Part shown: one piece after another, positions 7,893 to 14,413 of the stretch | How positions within the stretch are numbered: position 1 is the stretch's first letter | How the letters are laid out: the number at the start of each line of letters is the position of its first letter | From: a virus | DNA: 39,050 nucleotides | Reading direction: 5' to 3' (one strand) | IMG/VR virus record: IMGVR_UViG_3300036766_000210 | Span: 1-39,050 of that record | Made by a program: the position numbers and the translations under genes | The notes under the pieces: model-generated | Seen by the model: the letters and a program-made list of their open reading frames with translations, nothing else | Told to the model about the DNA's origin: nothing | Database searches by the model: none

Positions 7893-8327
7893 ATGGCTGG
7901 CAAAGACCTGCACGACAACATCAAGGTCGTGCGCTCCATCTCTCCCGTCGCGATCGGCACGACCGGCACCGGCCAGACCGGCAAAGTCGTGGATCGCGCG
8001 GGCTATGAGGGCGTCGAATTCCTCGTAAGTTACGGCTCTGTTACCGCGACGAATGCGGTGGCGACGCTGGTGGTCAAGGAAGGCGATGTGACCGGCACGA
8101 TGACCAGCATCGCAGACGCCGATCTGATCGGCACGGAAGCGAATGCCGGCCTTGCCGCCGCGGTGCGAGCCAGCGGCACGACAAAGAATGTGACCAAGCG
8201 CCTCGGTTATGTCGGCAGCAAACGATATGTCCAGGCATTCAAACTCAGCAGCACCATTTCGGCCGGCATACCTGTCGGTGTTGATATCCTGCTCGGGTTC
8301 CCGCACAATGCGCCGGTCGCGACCTGA
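7893..8327 (+). CDS. Virion structural protein, probable capsid decoration protein
   Basis: The 144-residue product begins MAGKDLHDNIKVVRSISPVA and is rich in Ala, Gly, Thr and Val with alternating hydrophobic residues (VEFLVSYGSVTATNAVATLVVKEG), consistent with a small beta-rich protein. Its place right after the major capsid gene, with a strong ribosome-binding site, fits an abundant head decoration or head-fibre protein. Similar small proteins starting with a KDLHxNIKVV motif occur behind capsid genes in alphaproteobacterial phages (from memory, unverified). I see no enzyme motif. Confidence 0.6.
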   Translation: MAGKDLHDNIKVVRSISPVAIGTTGTGQTGKVVDRAGYEGVEFLVSYGSVTATNAVATLVVKEGDVTGTMTSIADADLIGTEANAGLAAAVRASGTTKNVTKRLGYVGSKRYVQAFKLSSTISAGIPVGVDILLGFPHNAPVAT

Positions 8328-8333
8328 TTCATC

Positions 8334-9137
8334 GTGGCGCCCAAGAAGCGGCCGGCCAAGGCGGTTCGATCTGAGCCGCCGGCCGCGCTACACGCCCCGC
8401 CGGCCGCGCTACACACCCCCGAGAGCGTCGCCATCCTCGGCCTAGGACCCTCTCTCGAAGCCTATGCGGATATCACGAAACGCCAGGGCGCGCGCCGGGC
8501 GATGTTCGACGAGGTGTGGGGGATCAACGCTGCGATCGACGTGTTCAACTGCGATCGCGGCCTGCACATGGATGATGTCCGCGTGCAGGAAATCCGCGCC
8601 GCGGCCAGGCCAAAGAGCAACATCGCGGCCATGCTGCCGTGGCTCAAGAAGCACCCTGGCCCGATCTACACCAGCGTTCCGCACCCGGACTATCCGGGTC
8701 TTGTCCCGTATCCGCTCGAAGCAGTGCTGAATTCCTGCGGACGCACGGCATATTTCAACTCGACCGGCGCCTATGCGGTCGCGCTTGCCGTGCACATGGG
8801 CGTCAAGAAGATATATCTTTTCGGCATTGACTATTCGTTCCAGGGATCGCACGAAGCTGAAAAAGGTCGCGCCTGCGTGGAATTCTATCTTGGCATTCAC
8901 AAGGCGCGCGGCGGCATCATCGGCCTGCCGGCGGGCACCACCTTGATGGACGGCATCGCGACCAAACAGGAGCGCCTCTACGGCTACGATGGCATGGATC
9001 TATCGTTCTCAGGCGATGACGATCAGCCGCTGCGCGTGACGTTCACCCCGCGCGATCTGCCGACTGCCGACGAAATTGAGACGCGATACGATCACGGCAA
9101 GCCCACAGTTCCAGAGGAGCTGTTGCGGAAGTCTTGA
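8334..9137 (+). CDS. DUF115/glycosyltransferase-like Rossmann protein inserted in the head block
   Basis: The 267-residue product starts at GTG 8334. After a low-complexity start with a duplicated PPAALH unit (an 18-nt direct repeat around 8379-8414) comes SVAILGLGPSLEAYADI, a nucleotide-binding-like G-x-G-P-S-L motif. FDEVWGINAAIDVF, then YFNSTGAYAVALAVHMGVKKIYLFGIDYSF and GRACVEFYLGIHKARGG follow. The GxGPSL start with a later IYLFGIDY strand resembles DUF115/MAF-type (6-hydroxymethylpterin diphosphokinase-like, sialyltransferase-like) proteins. In a phage head block, a role in modifying virion or cell-surface sugars is conceivable. It is not part of the usual HK97 gene order and looks like an acquired gene. 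The function is not established. Confidence 0.5.
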   Translation: MAPKKRPAKAVRSEPPAALHAPPAALHTPESVAILGLGPSLEAYADITKRQGARRAMFDEVWGINAAIDVFNCDRGLHMDDVRVQEIRAAARPKSNIAAMLPWLKKHPGPIYTSVPHPDYPGLVPYPLEAVLNSCGRTAYFNSTGAYAVALAVHMGVKKIYLFGIDYSFQGSHEAEKGRACVEFYLGIHKARGGIIGLPAGTTLMDGIATKQERLYGYDGMDLSFSGDDDQPLRVTFTPRDLPTADEIETRYDHGKPTVPEELLRKS

Positions 9138-9179
9138 TGCGCGCGCCTGATGTGAATTCGCCTTCCACCGATCCTCGCC

Positions 9180-9221
9180 GCGTCGTGATGACGCCGCATT
9201 CCTCTCAGATGGAGCCCCGAC
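9180..9221 (+). promoter_or_regulatory. Structured leader (copy B, 3' half only)
   Basis: GCGTC-GTGAT-GACGC at 9180-9194 is followed by CGCATTCCTCTCAGATGGAGCC and the ATG at 9222. Compared with the capsid and tail-tube leaders, the last two base pairs of the stem change together (GCGCT/AGCGC there, GCGTC/GACGC here), so pairing is kept while sequence differs. The upstream GCAA-loop hairpin of the other two copies is absent. Confidence 0.55.
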
Positions 9222-9632
9222 ATGGTAGCCGCCTCCAACCCCAACATCCCTGCGAAGGTGCAGCACGTCAACAACGGTGACTCGCTCGTCGTCAAATCCG
9301 GCGGCGAGTTGACAATCGAGGTCGGCGGCACGCTCACCGTCGCGGGCACGCTCACCAGCTACAAGGTGGCGCGCGGCCAGATAATAACGGACTCGGCCTC
9401 CGTCACCGTTGTTACGGGACTGGCGACGGTCGTGGCGGCGGTGGCGAATTTGGAGAGCGCGCCGGTTCTGGCCTGCGATCGCGCAAACGCGAATATCGGC
9501 AATCAGGCTGGCGCTCCGGCGGCTGGGTCAATTCTGATCACCACATGGATGCCAACTTCCAGCAGCGTCACGACGCCGATCGCGGCGACGACCTTCAGCA
9601 AGGTGGTCAACTGGATCGCGATCGGGACTTAG
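9222..9632 (+). CDS. Small virion protein with beta-repeat N-terminus, function unknown
   Basis: The 136-residue product contains VQHVNNGDSLVVKSGGELTIEVGGTLTVAGTLTSY, a run of short Gly-separated beta strands as seen in beta-helix or fibre-like virion proteins. The rest is Ala/Thr/Val-rich with no catalytic motif. The gene has its own conserved leader (copy B), shared with the capsid and tail-tube genes, so I expect an abundant virion component such as a head fibre or decoration protein. That role is inferred from position, composition and leader only. Confidence 0.5.
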   Translation: MVAASNPNIPAKVQHVNNGDSLVVKSGGELTIEVGGTLTVAGTLTSYKVARGQIITDSASVTVVTGLATVVAAVANLESAPVLACDRANANIGNQAGAPAAGSILITTWMPTSSSVTTPIAATTFSKVVNWIAIGT

Positions 9633-9723
9633 TCAACAGAGGCACGATAAATCTTGATGAGCCGATGCGCGCGAGCCTCGATCTGCTGTCAGAATCGAAA
9701 CCCACAGACAAGGGCGACTTAAT

Positions 9724-10101
9724 ATGACCGGTTGGACCAACAAGGGGAAATACCAGATGCTGGGCCGCGCCTACCGTGGTGTGGCACTTCCCACGAATTT
9801 CTATGTCGCGCTGGTGACAAGCGCAGTTGCGCCGGTCGCGGACACCGACGTGAAATCCTCACTGACTGAAATCGCCAGCGGCAACGGCTACACGACGGGC
9901 GGCATTTCGTTGTCGAAGAACTCCACCGATTTTGATGTGTGGACCGAGGACGACACCAATGACCGCGGCCTGATCCAGATCAAGGATCTGGTATGGACCG
10001 CGTCTGGCGGCGCGCTGCCGGCATCGGGCAACGGCGCGCGCTACGGTGCAGGCGTTTCTCGTGGCGCCAGCGGACAAAGGCTCTTATCTGGTGACATTTA
10101 G
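9724..10101 (+). CDS. Virion protein with an abnormal, frame-disrupted C-terminus
   Basis: The first 102 residues look like a small phage virion protein family: TNKGKYQMLGRAYRG, LPTNFYVALVTSA, SLTEIASGNGYTTGGISLSKNSTDFDVWTEDDTNDRGLIQIKDLVWTASGG, ASGNGARY. In relatives I recall, GARY continues into AVLTDDN and a longer tail. Here it runs instead into GAGVSRGASGQRLLSGDI and stops. The same DNA read one base later encodes a sensible unrelated protein end (see 10043-10168). I therefore regard this as a truncated gene joined out of frame to the end of a second gene. The N-terminal part may still fold and be used. Confidence 0.6.
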   Translation: MTGWTNKGKYQMLGRAYRGVALPTNFYVALVTSAVAPVADTDVKSSLTEIASGNGYTTGGISLSKNSTDFDVWTEDDTNDRGLIQIKDLVWTASGGALPASGNGARYGAGVSRGASGQRLLSGDI

Positions 10102-10168
10102 AATCACCACATCGAATGGACGCACGCTAAGCCGCTCTGCATCGGTGGGCGTCGCGGTGCGCTCTTAG
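10043..10168 (+). pseudogene. 3' remnant of a fibre/tail-adaptor-like gene, out of frame
   Basis: In the +1 frame relative to the gene at 9724, this stretch encodes TVQAFLVAPADKGSYLVTF followed by RITTSNGRTLSRSASVGVAV and a TAG at 10166-10168. The SYLVTFRITTSNGRTLSRS pattern is a beta-sandwich strand pair like that at the end of small phage adaptor proteins (R-I-T-T-S-x-G-R-T). It has no start codon or N-terminal part of its own. It is therefore either a remnant left by a deletion that fused two neighbouring genes, or is reached by a +1 frameshift. Confidence 0.5.
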
Positions 10169-10179
10169 GAGATAGCGAA

Positions 10180-10593
10180 ATGGCGAACTTGCTTACTCTG
10201 CCGGTCACAACGGCGGTGGCGGCCGGCGTCGGCCAACCCATGATATTGAGCCGTTCGCCTCGGAATCTCGCGGTGCAATTCAACTTTATCTATGGGTCGG
10301 GCGGCACATCGGTAGACGCCTATCTGCAAACCAGCCTCGATAATGGGGCGACCTGGACGGACATCGCCAACTTTAGCGCCACCACGGCTAGCCTGCGCAG
10401 AATCATCAATCTGATCGCGACAACGCCGAAGACAGCCCAGGTCACGCCCACCGATGGATCGATGTCGGCGAATACCGCGCTGGATGGCATTCTCGGCCCG
10501 CTGTTTCGGGTCAAATACACGACGGTTGGCACCTATGCGGCCACGACGATCGCTGTGGGTGTGCAGGCCGACCAGATCACAGCCGGCCCGTAG
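10180..10593 (+). CDS. Virion protein, function unknown
   Basis: The 137-residue product starts MANLLTLPVTTAVAAGVGQP after a good ribosome-binding site (TAGGAGATAGCGAA). It is rich in Ala/Thr and beta-strand-like patterns: LAVQFNFIYGSGGTSVDAYLQTSLDNGATWTDIANFS, resembling a jelly-roll or Ig-like small virion protein. YLQTSLDNGATWTDIA is common in such proteins. Its position, between head decoration genes and the connector, points to a head fibre or minor head protein. I do not recognise a named family. Confidence 0.5.
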   Translation: MANLLTLPVTTAVAAGVGQPMILSRSPRNLAVQFNFIYGSGGTSVDAYLQTSLDNGATWTDIANFSATTASLRRIINLIATTPKTAQVTPTDGSMSANTALDGILGPLFRVKYTTVGTYAATTIAVGVQADQITAGP

Positions 10594-10599
10594 CCTCCG

Positions 10600-11460
10600 A
10601 TGCTTATTGCAACCACCACCACGATCATGGCGTCGGCAATAACGCACGACCTGACGGACCTCGAAACCGCCAAAGATGAGCTGCAAATCAAGGCGATGGA
10701 CACGGCGAATGATGCGTTCATTGGCCGGGCGATCACTCAGGCTTCTGCTGCGATCGCGAGCTATTGCAACCGGGTGTTCGCGGTCGAAACCGTGCAGGAC
10801 GTGATATATCCACGTATTGGCGCAGGTGGGGGCATCGCGCCTCTCCAGCTTTCTCGTTGGCCAGTTATCCCCGACAGCGCGATCCTGACGACAAGCGCAC
10901 CGACAGCGTCCGGTCTTGTGTTGCACTTCGCAGCTACCGCCGGGGTTTCCGTGGGACAGCCCGTAGCCGGCGATAACATTCCGGTCGGCGCCGTGGTGGC
11001 GTCGTTCGTCACCAAGACCAGTGTGACGCTAAATGTGCCGGTCTCTGGGGCCATTGCCGACGGCGCGACGGTCCGTTTGGGCGTGGCTGTCACGATGACA
11101 GGCGCGAATGGAACGATGACATCGCTTGTGTCCGGGACAGATTATACGATCGACCCGGTCTGTGGTTGGCTGATCCGGCTCGGCGCGGGTGGCATTCCGA
11201 CGGCGTGGACTGCCGCGACGATGACCGTTGTATATCAGGCCGGCTACGATACGATGCCGGCTGATATCGAAGATGCCACGCTGCGGGTCATTGCTCAACG
11301 ATGGGCGGGCCGCGGTCGTGATCCACTACTGAAAAGCCAGTCGCAGCCCGGGCTCGGTGATCAGACATACTGGATCGGCACCGTGCCGGGGGTGAGAGGC
11401 GTTTTCACTGAAGAGATCGCGGGGCTGCTTGATGCCTACCGCGTGCCGCTTATCGGATGA
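10600..11460 (+). CDS. Head-tail connector (gp6-like adaptor) with inserted beta module
   Basis: The N-terminal 65 residues carry the gp6-like pattern: HDLTDLETAKDELQIKAMDTANDAFIGRAITQASAAIASYCNRVF. The C-terminal part has MPADIEDATLRVIAQRWAGRGRDPLLKSQ, also usual for this family. Between them (about residues 98-155) lies an extra module, VGQPVAGDNIPVGAVVASFVTKTSVTLNVPVSGAIADGATV, which makes the protein much longer than the 100-200 residues common for gp6 homologues. This adaptor ring sits below the portal. A second ATG at 10627 is possible. The gene overlaps the next by 4 nt (ATGA). Confidence 0.75.
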   Translation: MLIATTTTIMASAITHDLTDLETAKDELQIKAMDTANDAFIGRAITQASAAIASYCNRVFAVETVQDVIYPRIGAGGGIAPLQLSRWPVIPDSAILTTSAPTASGLVLHFAATAGVSVGQPVAGDNIPVGAVVASFVTKTSVTLNVPVSGAIADGATVRLGVAVTMTGANGTMTSLVSGTDYTIDPVCGWLIRLGAGGIPTAWTAATMTVVYQAGYDTMPADIEDATLRVIAQRWAGRGRDPLLKSQSQPGLGDQTYWIGTVPGVRGVFTEEIAGLLDAYRVPLIG

Positions 11461-11957
11461 CAACCATCGGCATTGAGCTTACGGGCGAACGCGCCGCGAT
11501 CCTGCGCTTCGAGCAGTTCCCGAAATTCGCGCACGACCGGCTCTTCGCCGCACTGCAAAATATCGAACAACGCCTTGAAGCCGCCGTGTTGGCGGCCGAG
11601 CCGGAGAAGACCGGGCAGTTGAAGTCCATCACTGGCGGCCGGGTCTATGACCACGACAATCGGATCGCCGCTGTGGTTGGCGTCAGGACGCAGGATGGCA
11701 ACATTGCCCGAAAGGCGGGGGCTCTCGAATATGGATCGCGTCATGAGTCATTGATGGTCCGGGCCCACACCGCAAAACTTTCGCATCTTTGGGGCCGTGC
11801 GATTTCGCCGATCTCCGTTGAGGTCGGCGCGCACAGCCGAACCCCGAACATCGACGCATTCAGGTTTCTGCGCGGCCCCCTGGACGCGATCCGTTCGACG
11901 GCCATCGCGGAGCTTCAGGCGGCGCTGGATGCCGCGACAAAGGATGGTTCTGCATGA
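11457..11957 (+). CDS. HK97 gp10-like head-tail joining protein
   Basis: The 166-residue product shows the gp10-like plan: a helical start (FPKFAHDRLFAALQNIEQRLEAAVLAAEPEKTGQLKSI), a central beta part (VGVRTQDGNIARKAGALEYGSR), and an RGPLDAIRSTAIAELQAALD C-terminal helix. The A-x-x-L-E-Y-G-S segment is typical of this family, which forms part of the neck in siphophages. It overlaps the connector gene by 4 nt upstream and the next gene by 4 nt downstream, as usual in a neck operon. Confidence 0.8.
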   Translation: MTTIGIELTGERAAILRFEQFPKFAHDRLFAALQNIEQRLEAAVLAAEPEKTGQLKSITGGRVYDHDNRIAAVVGVRTQDGNIARKAGALEYGSRHESLMVRAHTAKLSHLWGRAISPISVEVGAHSRTPNIDAFRFLRGPLDAIRSTAIAELQAALDAATKDGSA

Positions 11958-12589
11958 GCGGCCGGGAACCCATCATGGTGGCGCTGCTGAATCTGTTCAC
12001 GACGGCGATCGCCTCGACGTTCATCGGAACCACTTCCTACAATTCGCCGATCGTCACTGCCATCGCTTCGACGGTTGGCCTCTTTGTCGGAATGCCAACG
12101 GACAGCGCCAAGACGCCGGCCGACGCTACAATTCTGAGCATCGACAGCGCCACGCAGGTTACGCTTTCCGACGCTGCCACGGCCGCCGGCACGGGCGTTG
12201 TATTTACGACGGGCTTCCGCACCACGGGGCGCCGCCTGAAAATGTGGACCCAGACACCGGAGCAGCCCGCGCTTTTCCTGCGCAACGTCGGTGACGAATA
12301 TCCGCCGCGCACGACCCGCATGCTGCCGAAGGTCGCGATGGAAGCCGAGGCGTGGGTCTACAGCAATGCTGGCTCTGACCCGGATGCAGTGCCGGCCGTC
12401 ACGCTCAACTGGCTTCTGGATGCCATCGAGAAGGCCCTGAAGCCGGCACCGGGGTTCGAGGCGCAGACGCTCGGCGGCCTCGTCGCGCATTGTTGGATCG
12501 AAGGCAAAATTGAAATGCACCCCGGTGATCTTGACGGCCAAGCGATCGCGGTCGTGCCGATCAGCATCCTCGTTCCCTCCACCCTGTAG
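11954..12589 (+). CDS. Probable tail terminator / tail completion protein with inserted module
   Basis: The 211-residue product starts MSGREPIMVALLNLFTTAIA. Residues about 28-68 hold a module FVGMPTDSAKTPADATILSIDSATQVTLSDAATAAGTGVVF, similar to the one inside the upstream connector protein. The rest (LKMWTQTPEQPALFLRNVGDEY, TLNWLLDAIEKALKPAPGFEAQTLGGLVAHCWIEGKIEMHPGDLDGQAIAVVPISILVP) matches the layout of tail terminator-type proteins, which cap the tail tube at the head end. Position between gp10-like and tail tube genes supports this. Confidence in the exact role is moderate. Confidence 0.65.
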   Translation: MSGREPIMVALLNLFTTAIASTFIGTTSYNSPIVTAIASTVGLFVGMPTDSAKTPADATILSIDSATQVTLSDAATAAGTGVVFTTGFRTTGRRLKMWTQTPEQPALFLRNVGDEYPPRTTRMLPKVAMEAEAWVYSNAGSDPDAVPAVTLNWLLDAIEKALKPAPGFEAQTLGGLVAHCWIEGKIEMHPGDLDGQAIAVVPISILVPSTL

Positions 12590-12598
12590 GAATCTCAC

Positions 12599-12859
12599 AT
12601 GTCGGATGAACCAACGCGAGGCGCGGAAGCGCCAGACGCCGCCGCGGCGTTTCTGGAAGCCGAGACGGCGCAGACATGGGCCGGTCAGAGGCTCGCCACG
12701 CTAGCGTCTGACCGCTCGGCTGCAACCGAGGCGCTGCTTGCCCGATGGATGAACGATTGTATCCACGGCACCGTCGTTTCGCGCGACACCGAAGTCGTCA
12801 ACTACATCAGCACCCAAGCATTGCCCGAACTTGCGCGGCGGCTCTTTGCCGCAGACTGA
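12599..12859 (+). CDS. Small protein of unknown function in the neck/tail block
   Basis: The 86-residue acidic, Ala-rich helical product contains AAAFLEAETAQTWAGQRLATLASDRSAATEALLARWMNDCIHGTVVSRDTEVVNYISTQALPELARRLFAAD. It lies between the tail terminator and the leader of the tail tube. No motif is recognised. Its frame has high third-position GC like its neighbours and ends right at the conserved leader, so it looks like a genuine gene. A tail assembly helper is possible from position only. Confidence 0.55.
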   Translation: MSDEPTRGAEAPDAAAAFLEAETAQTWAGQRLATLASDRSAATEALLARWMNDCIHGTVVSRDTEVVNYISTQALPELARRLFAAD

Positions 12860-12860
12860 C

Positions 12861-12950
12861 TGACCGGGGCAACCCGGCCGCCCCACCCGGCCTTGGGCAA
12901 GCCGCCGCCGCGCTGTGACAGCGCCGCATTCCCTTTGATGGAGCCTCCCC
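12861..12950 (+). promoter_or_regulatory. Structured leader of the tail tube gene (copy C)
   Basis: CCGGG-GCAA-CCCGG at 12864-12877 is followed by a CCTTGGGCAAG segment and the perfect hairpin GCGCTG-TGA-CAGCGC at 12910-12924. Then comes CGCATTCCCTTTGATGGAGCC, whose GGAG is 7 nt before ATG 12951. The element matches the capsid leader (6507-6598) over its whole length with a few gaps and substitutions, although the two following genes are unrelated. The stem is extended by one pair compared with the capsid copy. Confidence 0.65.
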
Positions 12951-13697
12951 ATGGCATCAACGTATTCGGAACAGATTGGCTTCGGCGCGGGCGTGCTGGT
13001 TGGCACGCGCCTTGATGTCACGCCCGCGACGCCGCGGCGCTTTGGCATCTTGCAGGATGCGCAGATCGATTTTACCGGCGAAATCAAGGAGCTTTTCGGC
13101 AGCCGGCGCTTCGCCGAGGCCGTGGCCACCGGCAAGACCAAGGTTGAGATCAAGGCCAAGTTCGCGGGCATTCGCGGCAGCCTGTTCAATGATCTGTATT
13201 TCGGCAACACCACGGTGGCGACTCAGACCAAATTCGCCGATTCCGAAGCCGGCACCATTCCGGGCACTCCCTACGCTATCACGGTGACGAATTCCGTGAC
13301 TTGGGTGGCTGACCAGGGCGTGTTCTACGCCGCGACCGGCGCGCAACTGACCAAAGTCGCGTCCGCGCCGGCCACGAAACAATACTCTGTGGCCGCCGGC
13401 GTCTACACATTCGCGGCGGCCGACACGACGCTTGGCGTGGTGATATCCTACACCTACAGCACGTCAGCCGGCCTCGTGATCCCGATCGCGAACAGCGCGA
13501 TGGGGTCGGGGCCAAGTTTTTCCGTCATCCTGTCGCAGCCGTTCGACGGACGCCAGGCGAATTATATTTTCAACAATTGTCGGGCGTCGAAACTCGCGCT
13601 CCCGACCAAGGGCGACGACTTCACCATATCGGAAATGGATTTCATGGTGGCGGTCGATTCGTCCGGCAACATCGGCTCGATCAATCTGGAGCAGTAG
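12951..13697 (+). CDS. Major tail tube protein
   Basis: The 248-residue product begins MASTYSEQIGFGAGVLVGTR and has the tube-protein pattern: GILQDAQIDFTGEIKELFGSRRFAEAVATGKTKVEIKAKFAGI in the first half and PFDGRQANYIFNNCRASKLALPTKGDDFTISEMDFMVAVDSSGNIGSINL in the second. It is placed directly before the tail assembly chaperones and tape measure, the standard siphophage order. A middle insertion (about residues 100-180) reads like an Ig-like domain with TPYAITVTNSVTWVADQGVFYAATGAQLTKV. It polymerises into the tail tube, and its conserved leader fits high expression. Confidence 0.88.
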   Translation: MASTYSEQIGFGAGVLVGTRLDVTPATPRRFGILQDAQIDFTGEIKELFGSRRFAEAVATGKTKVEIKAKFAGIRGSLFNDLYFGNTTVATQTKFADSEAGTIPGTPYAITVTNSVTWVADQGVFYAATGAQLTKVASAPATKQYSVAAGVYTFAAADTTLGVVISYTYSTSAGLVIPIANSAMGSGPSFSVILSQPFDGRQANYIFNNCRASKLALPTKGDDFTISEMDFMVAVDSSGNIGSINLEQ

Positions 13698-13700
13698 CCG

Positions 13701-14084
13701 ATGCCAGACCCGATCAAGGTGACGATCGGCGGGGAAGAAATTATCATCCCGCCGATCATGAATTTCGCGACGCTTGAACGCGCGTGGCCTGCCATCTGCG
13801 CGTGGAATGCCACGAGCGAGGATGTGGAGAAAGAGGCGGCAAACATCGCCTTGATTTCTGCCGCTTTGATCGTGACGCGACCGGAGATGAGCGTCGCCGA
13901 AATAAAGCTGCGTCTCAAAGCCGGCCTCTTTGGCCCCGATGGGAAAATTCTGCCCAATTCGGAGCGCATGGGGTTGAGCCGAGCTGCGAACGATCTTCTC
14001 GTCGCGTCCGGGCTAGCGCCATCGGGGCCCGTCTCAGCGGGGGAAGAGCTGCCGCCGGAGCCCCCGGCGGCTCCGGCGAACTAG
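13701..14084 (+). CDS. Tail assembly chaperone (gpG-like)
   Basis: The 127-residue product begins MPDPIKVTIGGEEIIIPPIMNFATLERAWPAI, typical for tail assembly chaperones between tube and tape measure. It has an acidic, Pro/Ala-rich end. In the -1 frame the reading continues without a start codon of its own into a second protein part (14085-14371), as in the gpG/gpGT pair of phage lambda. The chaperone coats the tape measure protein during tail assembly. A perfect XXXYYYZ slip heptamer is not visible. GCG GGG GAA at 14036-14044 allows perfect P-site re-pairing (GGG to GGG) and is my best candidate. Confidence 0.8.
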   Translation: MPDPIKVTIGGEEIIIPPIMNFATLERAWPAICAWNATSEDVEKEAANIALISAALIVTRPEMSVAEIKLRLKAGLFGPDGKILPNSERMGLSRAANDLLVASGLAPSGPVSAGEELPPEPPAAPAN

Positions 14085-14371
14085 ACCTCGAATATATCGT
14101 CGCCCAGCTCGCGCATCACGGCATGGAAGGCGGTTCGCCGTCCCTGATCTGGGAGCGGTGGACCCTGCCGATGTATCGGGTGCAGCTTCGATATTGGGGC
14201 GATCACCCGACGCTGGAGATGCTCGCCGCGGCGTATTTCAAAATTCCGCATAAGAAAACGCCGCCACCACCCAAGGGCGGCGATGCGCCGGCGCCGCCGG
14301 CCGCGGCGGTCGATTGGTCGTTGCTGGATGCGCCGATGCCGAAGTTCGGGCCGGCGCAAAGCACCTTTTAG
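14085..14371 (+). CDS. Tail assembly chaperone T domain, reached by -1 frameshift
   Basis: This frame, offset by -1 from the gpG-like gene, encodes GELDLEYIVAQLAHHGMEGGSPSLIWERWTLPMYRVQLRYWGDHPTLEMLAAAYFKI and a Pro/Lys-rich tail ending VDWSLLDAPMPKFGPAQSTF. The first in-frame ATG (14123) would remove the well-conserved start, so a fused G-T product from ribosomal frameshifting upstream of 14084 is the simplest reading. Its place directly before the tape measure supports this. The T domain recruits the tube subunit to the tape measure complex in known systems. Confidence 0.7.
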
Positions 14372-14392
14372 GGCGGTCCCGAGGGGCCGTCC
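14371..14392 (+). promoter_or_regulatory. Hairpin in the leader of the tape measure gene
   Basis: GGGCGGTCCC, loop GAG, GGGCCGTCC region forms a stem of about ten pairs, including two G-U pairs, followed by TATAGCAG and a CCGGAG ribosome-binding site before ATG 14414. It resembles the hairpin at 7859-7878 in both stem sequence and distance to the start codon. Confidence 0.5.
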
Positions 14393-14413
14393 TATAGCAG
14401 TTCCGGAGACGTT

